Position numbers and translations under genes: made by a program. Source: Bacillus sp. 1NLA3E (GTDB lineage Bacteria; Bacillota; Bacilli; Bacillales; Cytobacillaceae). From it: a stretch of 64,000 nucleotides of DNA. The DNA is taken from contig NC_021171.1 in the NCBI RefSeq assembly GCF_000242895.2, forward strand, positions 2,700,001 to 2,764,000, read 5' to 3'. How positions within the stretch are numbered: position 1 is the stretch's first letter; each line of letters begins with the position of its first letter. This document shows, piece by piece, positions 8,227-17,127 of this stretch. Below the pieces are notes generated by a model that made no database searches, had not been told where the DNA came from, and saw nothing but the letters and a program-made list of their open reading frames with translations.

Positions 8227-10245
8227 ATGGGAAACAATTTTATATCTATCTTCTCAACCCGAAATTTACCTGATAGAACTAGGGAATTAGCAACTTTATG
8301 GGAGAATTTTGTTTCAAAAGCGTGGGGGGAGGTCAGCCCTAATAAAATAAGAAAAAATGTTTTAGAATCATGGAAGCGTTGTCAGGAAATCAACGTTAAT
8401 CCTAGTCAACTCCAAACAAATACATTTTTAACAGATATGGGGTTGAAACAGGTATTAGAAAAATCAGAACTCTACAAAATTTCGAAGCCAATTATTGATG
8501 ATTTTTATCAAAAGATGTTTGGAACTGGATATCTCATCACCCTAACAAACCGTAACGGTTATATTATTTATTTAAAAGGTGAAAAACAGGAGTGGCGGGA
8601 AGCCGAGAAAATGAATTTTATACCGGGTATGGACTGGAGCGAAAAGAGCGCCGGGACAAACGCAATTGGAACAAGTCTTGCTACTAGGACTCCCATTCAA
8701 ATATTCTCTGCAGAACATTTTTGTCTAGGCTGTCACCCATGGACATGTTCATCCGCACCAATCACTCACCCCTTTACAAAAGAAATGATTGGAGCGGTAG
8801 ATTTTACGGGATTTTGGGGCAACGCCCAGCCTCATACATTAGGATTAGCGGTATCTCTCGCCCAAATAATAGAAAAACAATTCGCTGAGATTTATATGAA
8901 GGTTAATTACTATTTAACCGAATCTTTTTTCCAATCTGTAAATAAATGGAAAAAAGATCATGTTCTTGTTCTTAACCATACCTTTTTCACTGTAAAAAGT
9001 AGTGAATTATTAGCTAGGTATTTCAAACTTACACCTGGTACAGATTTGCGATTAAATCTAAGTTTCCATTCTTTAATAAATGAACTAAATCAGGCCCTGC
9101 CTGGAAAAGATGAAGTTTATCCAGCCATTGAAATCAATATTGGTGATTTCCAAGTTCACTCAATCGAAAAACTCCATTATATGGAAAACCTTGTTGGATA
9201 TCGGGTGATATTTATTGATAAAAACAAAAAAGCACTCCGCTCTACATCTCGTCTTAGATTAAAGGATGGATCGTGGGAGGATGTAATTGGAGTTTCAGAG
9301 GGATTCTTAGATACATTGTACAAATGCCAAAAAGCCGCTATGTCAAACGTACCGATATTGCTTTTGGGGGAAAGTGGTACTGGAAAAGAGAAAATCGCTC
9401 AGTCTATACATAAATCAAGTCACAGATGCGATCAACCTTTTTTAGCAATCAACTGCGGAGCCATCCAAAAGGAACTGATTGGAAGCGAATTATTTGGTTA
9501 TGATAGAGGAGCTTTCACAGGTGCTTCAAAGGAAGGGAAAAAGGGGAAATTTGAAGAAGCACATGGAGGAACCTTATTTTTAGATGAAATTGGGGAGATG
9601 CCACTTGAATTACAAGTACACCTTCTAAGAGTCCTGCAAGAAAAAGAAATTACAAGAATTGGCTCCTCCAAACCGATTTCAGTGAACGTAAGAATCATTG
9701 CAGCTACGAATAAGAATTTATACGACCTTTGTAACAAAGGGCTTTTTCGCCAGGATTTATTTTTCAGGCTTAATGTGGTAAGTGTCAATATTCCTCCTCT
9801 TCGTGAACGAAAAGATGACCTTACTTTGATAGTCGAATATTTTTTAAAGCAATTAACCAATAAATACGAGAAAGAGCAGCTTTCACTATCAGAAGATATC
9901 TTTAAATATTTTTTAGAGTATCCCTGGCCTGGTAACATTAGAGAGTTACAAAATGTGTTGGAACATGCCGTCATTTTCAGCGATTCTTCCCTCATTACCT
10001 TTGAAGACTTACCTGCATACTTAATTGAGTATGGGATAAGTAACTCAAGTACAAATCAGAAGCCAAAACTATCGTTAATCCATGATGAAGAGCAGAAAGT
10101 GCTCATACGCCTTTTGGAGGAAACTAACTGGAACTTATCAGCTGTTGCAAAAAGATTGAATATTGCCAGATCTACTCTTTATAGAAGGCTGAAAAAATAT
10201 CAGTTAGTCCAAAATAGAAGTTTAGAAAAGGGAAGTGTTTATTAA
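8227..10245 (+). CDS. acxR: Sigma-54-dependent activator, AcoR/AcxR type
   Basis: A 672-residue enhancer-binding protein. The N-terminal half (to about 340) is the AcoR-type sensory part with a GAF-like domain, including EKSAGTNAIGTSLATRTPIQ and the cysteine motif CLGCHPWTC. The AAA+ domain follows: Walker A GESGTGKE, the sigma-54 contact loop GAFTGA, Walker B GGTLFLDEIGEM. The C-terminus is a Fis-type helix-turn-helix (NLSAVAKRLNIARSTLYRRL). It is divergent from acxABC, whose promoter is sigma-54 dependent, so it very likely activates that operon in response to acetone or a related ketone. The ATG at 8227 is 5 bp after AAGGGGG; a GTG at 8224 is too close. The gene symbol follows the Xanthobacter naming by analogy. 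Confidence 0.88.
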   Translation: MGNNFISIFSTRNLPDRTRELATLWENFVSKAWGEVSPNKIRKNVLESWKRCQEINVNPSQLQTNTFLTDMGLKQVLEKSELYKISKPIIDDFYQKMFGTGYLITLTNRNGYIIYLKGEKQEWREAEKMNFIPGMDWSEKSAGTNAIGTSLATRTPIQIFSAEHFCLGCHPWTCSSAPITHPFTKEMIGAVDFTGFWGNAQPHTLGLAVSLAQIIEKQFAEIYMKVNYYLTESFFQSVNKWKKDHVLVLNHTFFTVKSSELLARYFKLTPGTDLRLNLSFHSLINELNQALPGKDEVYPAIEINIGDFQVHSIEKLHYMENLVGYRVIFIDKNKKALRSTSRLRLKDGSWEDVIGVSEGFLDTLYKCQKAAMSNVPILLLGESGTGKEKIAQSIHKSSHRCDQPFLAINCGAIQKELIGSELFGYDRGAFTGASKEGKKGKFEEAHGGTLFLDEIGEMPLELQVHLLRVLQEKEITRIGSSKPISVNVRIIAATNKNLYDLCNKGLFRQDLFFRLNVVSVNIPPLRERKDDLTLIVEYFLKQLTNKYEKEQLSLSEDIFKYFLEYPWPGNIRELQNVLEHAVIFSDSSLITFEDLPAYLIEYGISNSSTNQKPKLSLIHDEEQKVLIRLLEETNWNLSAVAKRLNIARSTLYRRLKKYQLVQNRSLEKGSVY

Positions 10246-10348
10246 GAGCACGCTTGTAATAGTTCGACTTCATTTCGTTACAAATATTTAATATCCTGTT
10301 CATTTGTTCTTAAAACTCTTTCATTATAATTATCATTGTTAAATAAAA

Positions 10349-10424
10349 GTTGTTCGAGCTTACCTACTCTGGTTTTGAATTTTCCATTGAGTTGATTTTA
10401 AGGCTATGACCAAGTTCGAACAAC
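10349..10424. repeat. 13-bp inverted repeat, arms 50 bp apart
   Basis: GTTGTTCGAGCTT (10349-10361) and AAGTTCGAACAAC (10412-10424) are inverted copies with one mismatch. They lie in the 200-bp tail between the acx activator and its terminator, where I see no coding sequence. This could be an RNA hairpin or the remains of a small element. Confidence 0.45.
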
Positions 10425-10450
10425 GTCCAAAAAACTTTCCCTTACTATAA

Positions 10451-10473
10451 AGTGCCAGTGGGCACTCTTTTTG
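10451..10473 (+). terminator. Terminator after the acx activator
   Basis: AGTGCC-AGTG-GGCACT followed by CTTTTTG, about 205 bp after the activator stop codon and the first clear terminator on this strand. Confidence 0.75.
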
Positions 10474-10483
10474 TTTGCGCATA

Positions 10484-10513
10484 TTAAATAAAGCAGAGGG
10501 GAAATCCTCTGCT
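10484..10513 (-). terminator. Terminator of the ypuA-like gene
   Basis: On the minus strand AGCAGAGG, loop ATTTCC and CCTCTGCT are followed by TTATTTAA. It starts at the stop codon of the DUF1002 gene. Confidence 0.8.
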
Positions 10514-11433
10514 TACGAAAATATATTTTTTATGCTGGTAATTAGTTCTTTAAAGAAGGTTGCAACCTTTTGTAAAAACCCCTTATCTCCAATTGCTTGT
10601 TCGATTCTATTGGTGATATCCTTAGAAAGATTATCCAGCTGAGATTGGACATTATCAAAATTAATATTAAGGCCTCGCATTTTCTCAAACAAATCAATAA
10701 GAAGCTGGCGGTCCTGATCACTCAATTGGATTCCTAACTCTTTTAATTTATCATCAATAATTTTGGCAATATCTTCTTTTGAAGCTGGATTTTGATCGGC
10801 AATTTCCTTCTTAATTTCAGTGAGGAGCTCACTAACTTTATCCTTATCTAGGCCTTCTTTTTTCGCTAAATCCGTTGCTAAATTTAGCTCTTGATTAGCG
10901 ACTTCAGTTCGATCTTTATTTAGTCCCGCTCCTTCACCTGCATCGTAGGCTTTATAAATTCCAACTAACGCAGAATGGCCGCTCACTTTTATTGGAGATG
11001 CCACTTCAACCACAGCATCATTAATCCCTGCAGTCAAAAGAGCATTTGCATACATCTCATCTGTAACTTCAGTAATATTTTCCGGCGTAACCTGCTTAAT
11101 AACAAGTCCTTCCCCCGAATCTTTTCTCGTGATTTTGGCTGAAGAATACATATTAGAATTTCGATCACCTTTGATATATGTATAAATGTCTTCACCCGTA
11201 ACTGTGATTTCTTTAACCTTACTAGGATCAGTAACACCAAGCAATGATCTGACTTCGTCCTTTTGGCTAGGAGATAACGCTGCTCCATATACCACAATTG
11301 GCAGTCCGTATTTTTCATTAATGCTTTCTTCACTACTACTATTATCTGATGCAAGGGCTTTGCTTCCTATGCTAAGAGTCAACGTTAACACTGCTGCCAA
11401 AGCTACCCACTTGATTATTTTCTTCATGATCAT
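10513..11433 (-). CDS. ypuA: DUF1002 secreted protein, YpuA-like
   Basis: A 306-residue protein close in pattern and length to Bacillus YpuA (290). The N-terminus MIMKKIIKWVALAAVLTLTL is a signal peptide ending near ASD. The DUF1002 core follows: LPIVVYGAALSPSQKDEVR, then EITVTGEDIYTYI and TDEMYANALLTAGINDA; the C-terminal part is helical and ends FLQKVATFFKELITSIK. The function is unknown; it should act outside the membrane. The ATG at 11433 has AAGGAG 7 bp upstream; a longer reading to 11490 has no ribosome binding site. Confidence 0.85.
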   Translation of the reverse strand: MIMKKIIKWVALAAVLTLTLSIGSKALASDNSSSEESINEKYGLPIVVYGAALSPSQKDEVRSLLGVTDPSKVKEITVTGEDIYTYIKGDRNSNMYSSAKITRKDSGEGLVIKQVTPENITEVTDEMYANALLTAGINDAVVEVASPIKVSGHSALVGIYKAYDAGEGAGLNKDRTEVANQELNLATDLAKKEGLDKDKVSELLTEIKKEIADQNPASKEDIAKIIDDKLKELGIQLSDQDRQLLIDLFEKMRGLNINFDNVQSQLDNLSKDITNRIEQAIGDKGFLQKVATFFKELITSIKNIFS

Positions 11434-11683
11434 CAAAAATCTCCTTTTCTTTTGGTTGTACTTTTCGATAATAGCATATTTTTTCTCCAAATGCTTATTT
11501 ATTCCAAACTTAAAACCAAGGAATAAGAACGGACTTTTTCTATTCCATTTTTCGTATGTTCTACATAAAAGAGTTAAATTTTAACAACATCTAATAAATC
11601 ATTCATTCTACAGTTAGTAAATTATTTTGTTTTCTTGATATAGTATTTCCTACTCAATCATTGAGAATGATAAATTTAAGCAT

Positions 11684-11720
11684 AAAAAAAAACAGACTCT
11701 GAAATGAGTCTGTTTTTGAG
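11684..11720 (-). terminator. Terminator of the cold-shock gene
   Basis: AACAGACTC and GAGTCTGTT around a short loop, with A and T runs on both sides, so it can act on either strand. It lies 15 bp after the csp stop codon. The remaining 11434-11683 region holds no recognisable gene. Confidence 0.85.
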
Positions 11721-11734
11721 CGATTACTCTTTAA

Positions 11735-11935
11735 TTAAGCTTTACGAACGTTAGCAGCTTGAGGTCCACGAGCGCCTTTTTCTACATCAAAAGTTACAGC
11801 TTGACCTTCTTCAAGTGTTTTAAAGCCTTCGCCTTGGATAGCTGAGAAATGTACGAATACGTCTTCTCCACCATCGCGTTCGATGAAACCGAAACCTTTT
11901 TCTGCGTTAAACCATTTAACTTTTCCGTTTTCCAT
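11735..11935 (-). CDS. Cold-shock protein, CspA/CspB family
   Basis: A 66-residue single cold-shock domain, the standard size. The two RNA-binding motifs are visible: RNP1 KGFGFI (about 14-19) and RNP2 VFVHF (about 26-30). It binds single-stranded RNA and DNA and melts RNA structure. The leader holds AGGAGG 8 bp before the ATG; just upstream GTGTGT-AA-ACACAC (11951-11964) can form a small hairpin next to the ribosome binding site. It is monocistronic with its own terminator. Which of the Bacillus paralogues (CspB, CspC, CspD) it equals cannot be told here. Confidence 0.95.
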   Translation of the reverse strand: MENGKVKWFNAEKGFGFIERDGGEDVFVHFSAIQGEGFKTLEEGQAVTFDVEKGARGPQAANVRKA

Positions 11936-12214
11936 GTTTGTTGCCTCCTAGTGTGTAAACACACATTGTATTACTATTCTTGCTCTTAATGATATCTAGG
12001 CGAAAAGCAGTATATTATCTTTCCCTTACATACCGAACAAAAATAATTCTAATTAAGAATATCAGATTTAGAAGAAATAGGCAAGTAAACAGTGGTACTA
12101 CAAGAGCTTAAAACTATAGAGGAAACAAGTCAAATAGCCAGTCCCATTAAGTTACACATTAACATGACCACATTTATGATATAATTAATTAAGGATAGAA
12201 AAGGGAGTGTCAAA

Positions 12215-12400
12215 TTGAAACACTTAAATAACCTATACAACGCAGGTGAAACGGTAAATGTTAAAGCTACTGGAGAAACCGTTACTATTTTAAAATGGAA
12301 ATATGTTAAGAATATGAAGAGATTTTCTTATATATTAACGGAATATCCAGGTACATTTTATTTTGAAGAAGAGCTAACTCGGAACCAATTATCCGAATAA
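12215..12400 (+). CDS. Small conserved-looking protein of unknown function
   Basis: 61 residues starting with a TTG codon, MKHLNNLYNAGETVNVKATG. AAGGGAG lies 7 bp before the TTG, and a strong terminator follows 50 bp after the stop, so this is probably a real monocistronic gene. The sequence GETVNVKATGETVTILKW ... FYFEEELT looks like a small beta-barrel (SH3-like), but I do not recognise a family. No cysteine, signal peptide or membrane segment is seen. A TATAAT-like hexamer precedes it at about 12178. Confidence 0.65.
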   Translation: MKHLNNLYNAGETVNVKATGETVTILKWKYVKNMKRFSYILTEYPGTFYFEEELTRNQLSE

Positions 12401-12448
12401 AATGAGAGGAGATTCTTTATACATACTAAATTCGTACATTAACGAATG

Positions 12449-12485
12449 AAAAGGCGCAGTACAGGATTAGCGCCTTTTATTTTTA
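12449..12485 (+). terminator. Terminator after the 12215 gene
   Basis: AAAAGGCGC and GCGCCTTTT with a 12-base loop, followed by ATTTTT. Confidence 0.85.
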
Positions 12486-12487
12486 GA

Positions 12488-12532
12488 GTCCAAATAAAAC
12501 CGGGTCCCTTTGATTTAAGGTGCCCGGTTTTA
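12488..12532 (-). terminator. Terminator of the Gly/Tyr/His-rich gene
   Basis: On the minus strand AAAACCGGGCACC pairs with GGGACCCGGTTTT, followed by ATTTGG; it lies 12 bp after the stop codon. Confidence 0.8.
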
Positions 12533-12543
12533 TTTTCATTAAC

Positions 12544-12921
12544 CTATTCTAAATAGTCATAATCTCTTGGTACACCTATTGTTATACCCATACCCGGATA
12601 TCCACCATATCCTGGGTAGCCTCCATGTCCTGGATAACCATGTCCTGGGTAACCACCCATACCGCCGTATATTCCTGGAAAGTGATGTGGGTGATGATGA
12701 TGATGATGCCCATAATGTCCATAGTGGTGTCCATATCCTCCTGGATAGCCTCCATGTCCTGGATAACCCATCGGGCTGCCAAAACCTCCGTGTCCTGGAT
12801 AACCTCCCATGCCACCGTACCCGCCGTGTCCTGGATAACCTCCCATGCCACCGTACCCGCCGTGTCCTGGATAACCTCCCATACCTGCATATCCTCCGAA
12901 CATTTGTCTATTGTCTTCCAT
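12544..12921 (-). CDS. Gly/Tyr/His-rich repeat protein, possible spore-coat component
   Basis: 125 residues made almost entirely of G, Y, P, H and M. The unit GGYPGHGGYGGM repeats in the N-terminal half; a His-rich block (HHYGHYGHHHHHHPHH, about 65-80) lies in the middle and a GYPGH block follows. AAAGGAG precedes the ATG by 7 bp and a terminator follows. In Bacillus, proteins of this composition are often coat or crust proteins (YeeK- or CotG-like logic), and the His block could bind metal; both are inference from composition. The underlying DNA repeats explain the long overlapping frames on the other strand, which I do not call. Confidence 0.75.
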   Translation of the reverse strand: MEDNRQMFGGYAGMGGYPGHGGYGGMGGYPGHGGYGGMGGYPGHGGFGSPMGYPGHGGYPGGYGHHYGHYGHHHHHHPHHFPGIYGGMGGYPGHGYPGHGGYPGYGGYPGMGITIGVPRDYDYLE

Positions 12922-13027
12922 AATATCGCTCCTTTGTTTAGGTTACAGTCTATAGTATGTAGGAGCACTTAAAGAGCATAGACATGCGCCCAATGTTCAG
13001 AATTAAATAGCAGACATTTGTCCAAGT

Positions 13028-13834
13028 TCATTGGATGTTTTTCCCATAAAAAATTTCATCCATTTCTAAGTTGAGTTTTTCGGTAATTTCCTCAACCTCT
13101 TTTGAACTAAGCTTTTCCTTTGTGTATCCAAATAGATAATTGTTTAGATCAAATTCCCGAAGTTTACATTTGGTATGAAAAATATTTTCTTGATAAACAT
13201 TTACATCAATCATATGATATATATTTTTTATTTCATCAGGGATGTAGTTTTGAATTGAACTAATCTCATGATCAATAAATAATTTGTGTCCACTTATATC
13301 TCTCGTAAAACCCCGAACACGATAATCAATTGTCATAATATCAGTATCAAATGAGTGAATCAGATAATTTAATGCTTTAAGAGGAGATATTTCTCCACAG
13401 GTTGATACATCAATATCCGCCCGAAAAGTGCTGATTCCCTCATCAGGATGGGACTCTGGATACGTATGTACAGTAATATGGCTCTTATCGAGCGCCAAAA
13501 CAACTGCATCAGGTAGCGGTCCTGGTGACTCTGCAAAGGATCCATTTGGGACTTCAATTACGGGGCCCTCAGAGACCAGAAATGTTACACTCGATCCTTG
13601 AGGAACATAGTCTTGCTTGGCAATATTTAATACATGGGCGCCTATAATGTCAGATACATTGGACAATATATTAGTCAATCGATCAGCATTGTATTGGTCA
13701 TCAATATAATGAAAATATGCCTCGCGCTCACTTTTTGTGGTTGTATAACAAATATCATACATATTAAAACTCAATGTTTTGGTAAGATTATTAAAGCCAT
13801 ATAATTCGACCCTCTGCTCTGGTGATAGTGTCAT
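13028..13834 (-). CDS. speD: S-adenosylmethionine decarboxylase proenzyme, class 1A (enterobacterial type)
   Basis: 268 residues, very close along its full length to the E. coli-type SpeD (264): [33 protein letters not shown] and [20 protein letters not shown]. The self-cleavage site is in [16 protein letters not shown]; Ser118 (numbered from the ATG at 13834) should become the pyruvoyl cofactor. The enzyme makes decarboxylated SAM, the aminopropyl donor for spermidine. Model Bacillus use the short class 1B form (about 125 residues, speH), so the long form is notable. AAGGGGAA lies 8 bp before the ATG. No speE lies next to it. Confidence 0.95.
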   Translation of the reverse strand: MTLSPEQRVELYGFNNLTKTLSFNMYDICYTTTKSEREAYFHYIDDQYNADRLTNILSNVSDIIGAHVLNIAKQDYVPQGSSVTFLVSEGPVIEVPNGSFAESPGPLPDAVVLALDKSHITVHTYPESHPDEGISTFRADIDVSTCGEISPLKALNYLIHSFDTDIMTIDYRVRGFTRDISGHKLFIDHEISSIQNYIPDEIKNIYHMIDVNVYQENIFHTKCKLREFDLNNYLFGYTKEKLSSKEVEEITEKLNLEMDEIFYGKNIQ

Positions 13835-13962
13835 GGTCAACTTCCCCTTAAGCTTTATTTACCAATTTTTTCATAAAATTGGTCTACATGCTCTTAGTGT
13901 TACCAACCAACAATGAATTCATTTCAGAAAAAAGAGCAATTATTATTTTTTAAGCAAAGAAA

Positions 13963-15651
13963 TTAAAATCTCCCCGACCTAAAGATTGAATATAATAACA
14001 ACATAAACATTAAGGTTGCTACAATGAATCCAATCTCAATCGTTGGAATTTTTAATAGTAACAAGGATGAATGTCCCCCTAAAGAAGAACCGATGATTAG
14101 ACCACAGATGATAATACTGAACGAGAGCAAACCAATACTAAATGAAATCCGGTTACTGATCTGATTCAATTTAGCCAGTATTAAATCTATTTCTGGAAAG
14201 GATATTTCCTGCCTCACTTTACCATTTTTAAATAGCAGTGTAAGTTCTTTTAGTCCTTTGGGTAAATCTTTTACAAATTCTCCAAGGTCGACTATTTGAT
14301 GCCACAAATTACCAACAACTTTTTTCGGGTCATATCGTTCCATTAATAATCTACGCCCAAATGGCTCTGCAACCTTTAAAATGCTGATTTCAGGATCTAA
14401 TTTTACAACAATTCCCTCCATTGTTAGGAGTGTCTTACCTAAAAGTGTAAGATCAGGCGGAATCCTAATGTTATGCCGGTATGCAACTAAAAACAGATCA
14501 TTTACTACCTGACCAAGACTAACTTTACTTAAAGGGACATCATAATATGTCTCGTTCAGTTTCTCAACGTCTCCCCTTAACATGGATATGTTGATATCGC
14601 TTGGGACAATACCCATTCGAGTAATGGCTTTAATTACATCATCTGTATTTTGACGCATGAGAGCGATGACTAATGAGGCAATGTGATGTTTCATATCTGG
14701 AGTGAGTCTTCCCACCATTCCAAAATCAAGAAAAATAATTACATCATTAGGTAAGGCTAATATATTGCCGGGATGCGGGTCTCCATGAAAATATCCTTCG
14801 ATTAAGACTTGATGAAGGATGGAATCAACAATCCTTTTGGCTAAAATTTTATTGTCATTACCCATTTGATGGAGCATTTCGGTTTCATACAACTTTGTGC
14901 CTTCGACGAATTCCATGGTTAATATTTTTTTGGTTGAGTATTCCCAAAAAACTTTTGGAATCACGACTTTCGGATCATCGATAAATTGTTTGGCTATTCT
15001 TTCAGAGTTTCTACCTTCAATTGAATAATCGACTTCCTCCCGGAGAGACTTCGAGAATTCGTCCACAATATCACGAATTTGGTAACGTGCTGCCCAAGCC
15101 AAGCGCTGTTCTGCCAAAATAGCCAAATCCTGCAAAATTTCTAAGTCTGTATCAATGATACTCCTCATATTTGGACGTTGGACTTTTACAGCTACTTTTT
15201 CCCCTGTTTTTAATATTGCATAATGAACTTGTCCAATTGAGGCTGCTGCAATGGGGATTTCACAAAACTCATTAAAAACTTGTCCAATTGGTTGGCCAAG
15301 TTCTTTTTCAATCGTCTCCTGCACTACTTCAAATGGAAATTGTTGTGCATTGTCTTGTAAATTTTCGAGTTCTTTAACAATTTCAGAAGGGATAAGATCG
15401 TATCGGGTACTTGCAACCTGACCCATTTTTACAAAGGTTGGCCCCAGTTCCTCTAAAAACATTTTGATTCTCTCGCCTGTTGATGTATTTTGCGTTTCTG
15501 TTTCAGGATTTACTTCCACAAATAATCGTTTTGGCATCGATAGGAGTTCAATAAGTCCCATTTCTTTTATAACGAATCCGAAACCATAGCGGATAAAAGC
15601 GTTGACAATTTCTCGGTACCGTTGGATATGTCGGAATCTTTTTCTAATCAA
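13963..15651 (-). CDS. ABC1/UbiB (AarF/ADCK) family atypical kinase
   Basis: About 562 residues. Family landmarks in order: KMGQ of the KxGQ motif, AAASIGQVH (Ala-rich nucleotide loop), VAVKVQRP (Lys), EVDYSIEGRN, FHGDPHPGN (catalytic loop) and DFGMVG (metal-binding Asp). Two hydrophobic helices at the C-terminus (about 505-560) anchor it in the membrane. UbiB-like proteins support isoprenoid-quinone or lipid metabolism through an unusual ATPase activity (family knowledge). A GTG at 15660 would add three residues, but GGGGTG overlaps it and is well spaced from the TTG at 15651, which I prefer. The 293-bp gap upstream (15661-15953) holds no gene. Confidence 0.9.
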   Translation of the reverse strand: MIRKRFRHIQRYREIVNAFIRYGFGFVIKEMGLIELLSMPKRLFVEVNPETETQNTSTGERIKMFLEELGPTFVKMGQVASTRYDLIPSEIVKELENLQDNAQQFPFEVVQETIEKELGQPIGQVFNEFCEIPIAAASIGQVHYAILKTGEKVAVKVQRPNMRSIIDTDLEILQDLAILAEQRLAWAARYQIRDIVDEFSKSLREEVDYSIEGRNSERIAKQFIDDPKVVIPKVFWEYSTKKILTMEFVEGTKLYETEMLHQMGNDNKILAKRIVDSILHQVLIEGYFHGDPHPGNILALPNDVIIFLDFGMVGRLTPDMKHHIASLVIALMRQNTDDVIKAITRMGIVPSDINISMLRGDVEKLNETYYDVPLSKVSLGQVVNDLFLVAYRHNIRIPPDLTLLGKTLLTMEGIVVKLDPEISILKVAEPFGRRLLMERYDPKKVVGNLWHQIVDLGEFVKDLPKGLKELTLLFKNGKVRQEISFPEIDLILAKLNQISNRISFSIGLLSFSIIICGLIIGSSLGGHSSLLLLKIPTIEIGFIVATLMFMLLLYSIFRSGRF

Positions 15652-15956
15652 ATTGATCACCCCATGGTAAACTGACTTCTACACTTTTTTATTTTAGAAT
15701 AAGAAAAATCCACATTACTGGATTAACGTGGAATAACGATAAGTTTATTTTCTATCGAAATTCTGATTGATTTTCTCATTTCTATTATAAATTAACGGGT
15801 AATAAAAAGAAATTTTAAAATAGATAGAATCCATGGGGAGTAAAAGGTTGCATATGTTAGCGGGATGCGACGAGATAGTTGAAATTAGGGATTATTCACT
15901 TGCTTAAAACATATACATAATTAATGTAAATTATCAAAATAAGAGGTGATGGTTTG

Positions 15957-16292
15957 ATGAAGGTAGGAAAAGATGATTTCGTAACAGGATTTGTTCCACA
16001 TCATACCCATGGTTCAGTTGATTACACATCAGTTAATGCTGGGCATGTTCATCAATGTTTAGATGTTACTTCTCCCCCCATTCAAACCCAGGATGGAAGT
16101 CATATCCACCATACAGAAGGTTATGTAGTTTTTGAAAACGGCCATACCCACCATTATAAAGCAAATTCTGGCCCGGCTATTCCTGTTGGGAATGGAATGC
16201 ACGTCCATTATTATGACTTTAATACAACCGAAAATGACGGTCATCATCACCGTGTAAAAGGTGTGGACCAACCTGCACCAGGAAATAAATGA
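15957..16292 (+). CDS. YmaF family protein (His-rich)
   Basis: 111 residues with regularly spaced His motifs (HHTHG, GHVHQC, GSHIHH, GHTHHY, GMHVHYY, GHHHR) separated by short beta-type segments, the pattern of the Bacillus YmaF family. The function is unknown; the repeated His clusters suggest metal binding. GAGGTG lies 8 bp before the ATG; a TTG one codon earlier is possible. The last part, GPAIPVGNGMHVHYY, matches the conserved GPAIP...G.H.H block of the family. Confidence 0.8.
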   Translation: MKVGKDDFVTGFVPHHTHGSVDYTSVNAGHVHQCLDVTSPPIQTQDGSHIHHTEGYVVFENGHTHHYKANSGPAIPVGNGMHVHYYDFNTTENDGHHHRVKGVDQPAPGNK

Positions 16293-16446
16293 TTGATTGT
16301 TGATTAATTCATCGCATCAACATTTCTCCAGTTTTTTGAATGTTGCCATTTCAAGAAACCGGTTAACTTCCATGATACTTTGTTATAATGGAAACCATAT
16401 AGCATCATCACAATTGATTCACTTTTACATGGAGGATATATTTTAT

Positions 16447-17076
16447 ATGGCTGATAAGAAAAAGTATTATGTTGTTTGGGCGGGTCGAAACACAGGAGTC
16501 TTTCGATCATGGGCTGATTGCGAGAAGCAAACAAAGGGTTTTCAAGGTGCAAGCTTTAAATCCTTTCCCTCTTTAGAGGAAGCAAATCAAGCTTATTCTA
16601 ACGGGAAACCAAATTATTCATTTTCTAAAGTGAAAAATGCAACTAAAAAATCAGGATCTTCGGAAGTAACTGTTTTCAATCCCAATAGTATTTCTGTGGA
16701 TGCGGCATGCAGTGGAAATCCTGGAATGATGGAATACCAAGGGGTAAGCACCAAAACGGGTGAAGTGCTATTCCATTTTGGCCCTACACTTGGTACAAAT
16801 AATATTGGAGAATTTTTAGCCATTGTTCACGCCCTTGCAATGCTTAAAAAACAAGGACTTGATACGGATATTTATTCAGATTCTGTTACTGCCCTTTCAT
16901 GGGTAAGAAATAAAAAAGCCAATACCAGCTTAGTCCGAAATAAAGAAACGGAGACTGTTTGGAATTTGATTGAAAGAGCAGAAGCATGGTTAAAAGAAAA
17001 CCGCTACCCCAATAAAATATTGAAGTGGGATACAAATAAGCTAGGGGAAATCAAAGCAGACTTCGGAAGAAAATAA
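16447..17076 (+). CDS. Ribonuclease HI with viroplasmin-like N-terminal domain
   Basis: 209 residues starting MADKKKYYVVWAGRNTGVF. The first about 55 residues are a caulimovirus viroplasmin-type hybrid-binding domain (YVVWAGRNTGVFRSW, FKSFPSLEEA), as in eukaryotic RNase H1. The catalytic domain follows after a Ser/Lys linker: Asp85 in SVDAACSGNPG, Glu122 in NIGEF, Asp145 in YSDS and Asp205 near the C-terminus (KADFGRK). All four catalytic acids are present, so it should cut RNA in RNA-DNA hybrids. GGAGG lies 11 bp before this ATG; a longer reading from 16297 has no support. The terminator 10 bp downstream is shared with the convergent protease gene. Confidence 0.9.
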   Translation: MADKKKYYVVWAGRNTGVFRSWADCEKQTKGFQGASFKSFPSLEEANQAYSNGKPNYSFSKVKNATKKSGSSEVTVFNPNSISVDAACSGNPGMMEYQGVSTKTGEVLFHFGPTLGTNNIGEFLAIVHALAMLKKQGLDTDIYSDSVTALSWVRNKKANTSLVRNKETETVWNLIERAEAWLKENRYPNKILKWDTNKLGEIKADFGRK

Positions 17077-17085
17077 GACAACAAA

Positions 17086-17117
17086 AGGGAAAGGGACGGC
17101 TCCCTTTCCTTTTTATT
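17086..17117. terminator. Bidirectional terminator between RNase H and S8 protease
   Basis: GGAAAGGGA and TCCCTTTCC around CGGC, with T-rich tracts on both sides (TTTTTATTT on plus). Confidence 0.85.
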
Positions 17118-17127
17118 TACCACAAGA

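Noticed and set aside
12567-12972. Three overlapping frames on both strands of the Gly-rich gene
   Set aside because: Shadows of the repeated GGN codons; only the minus-strand frame at 12544-12921 has AAAGGAG and a terminator.
16297-16446. Longer N-terminus for the RNase H gene
   Set aside because: The extension has no ribosome binding site; the viroplasmin domain starts right after the ATG at 16447, which follows GGAGG.
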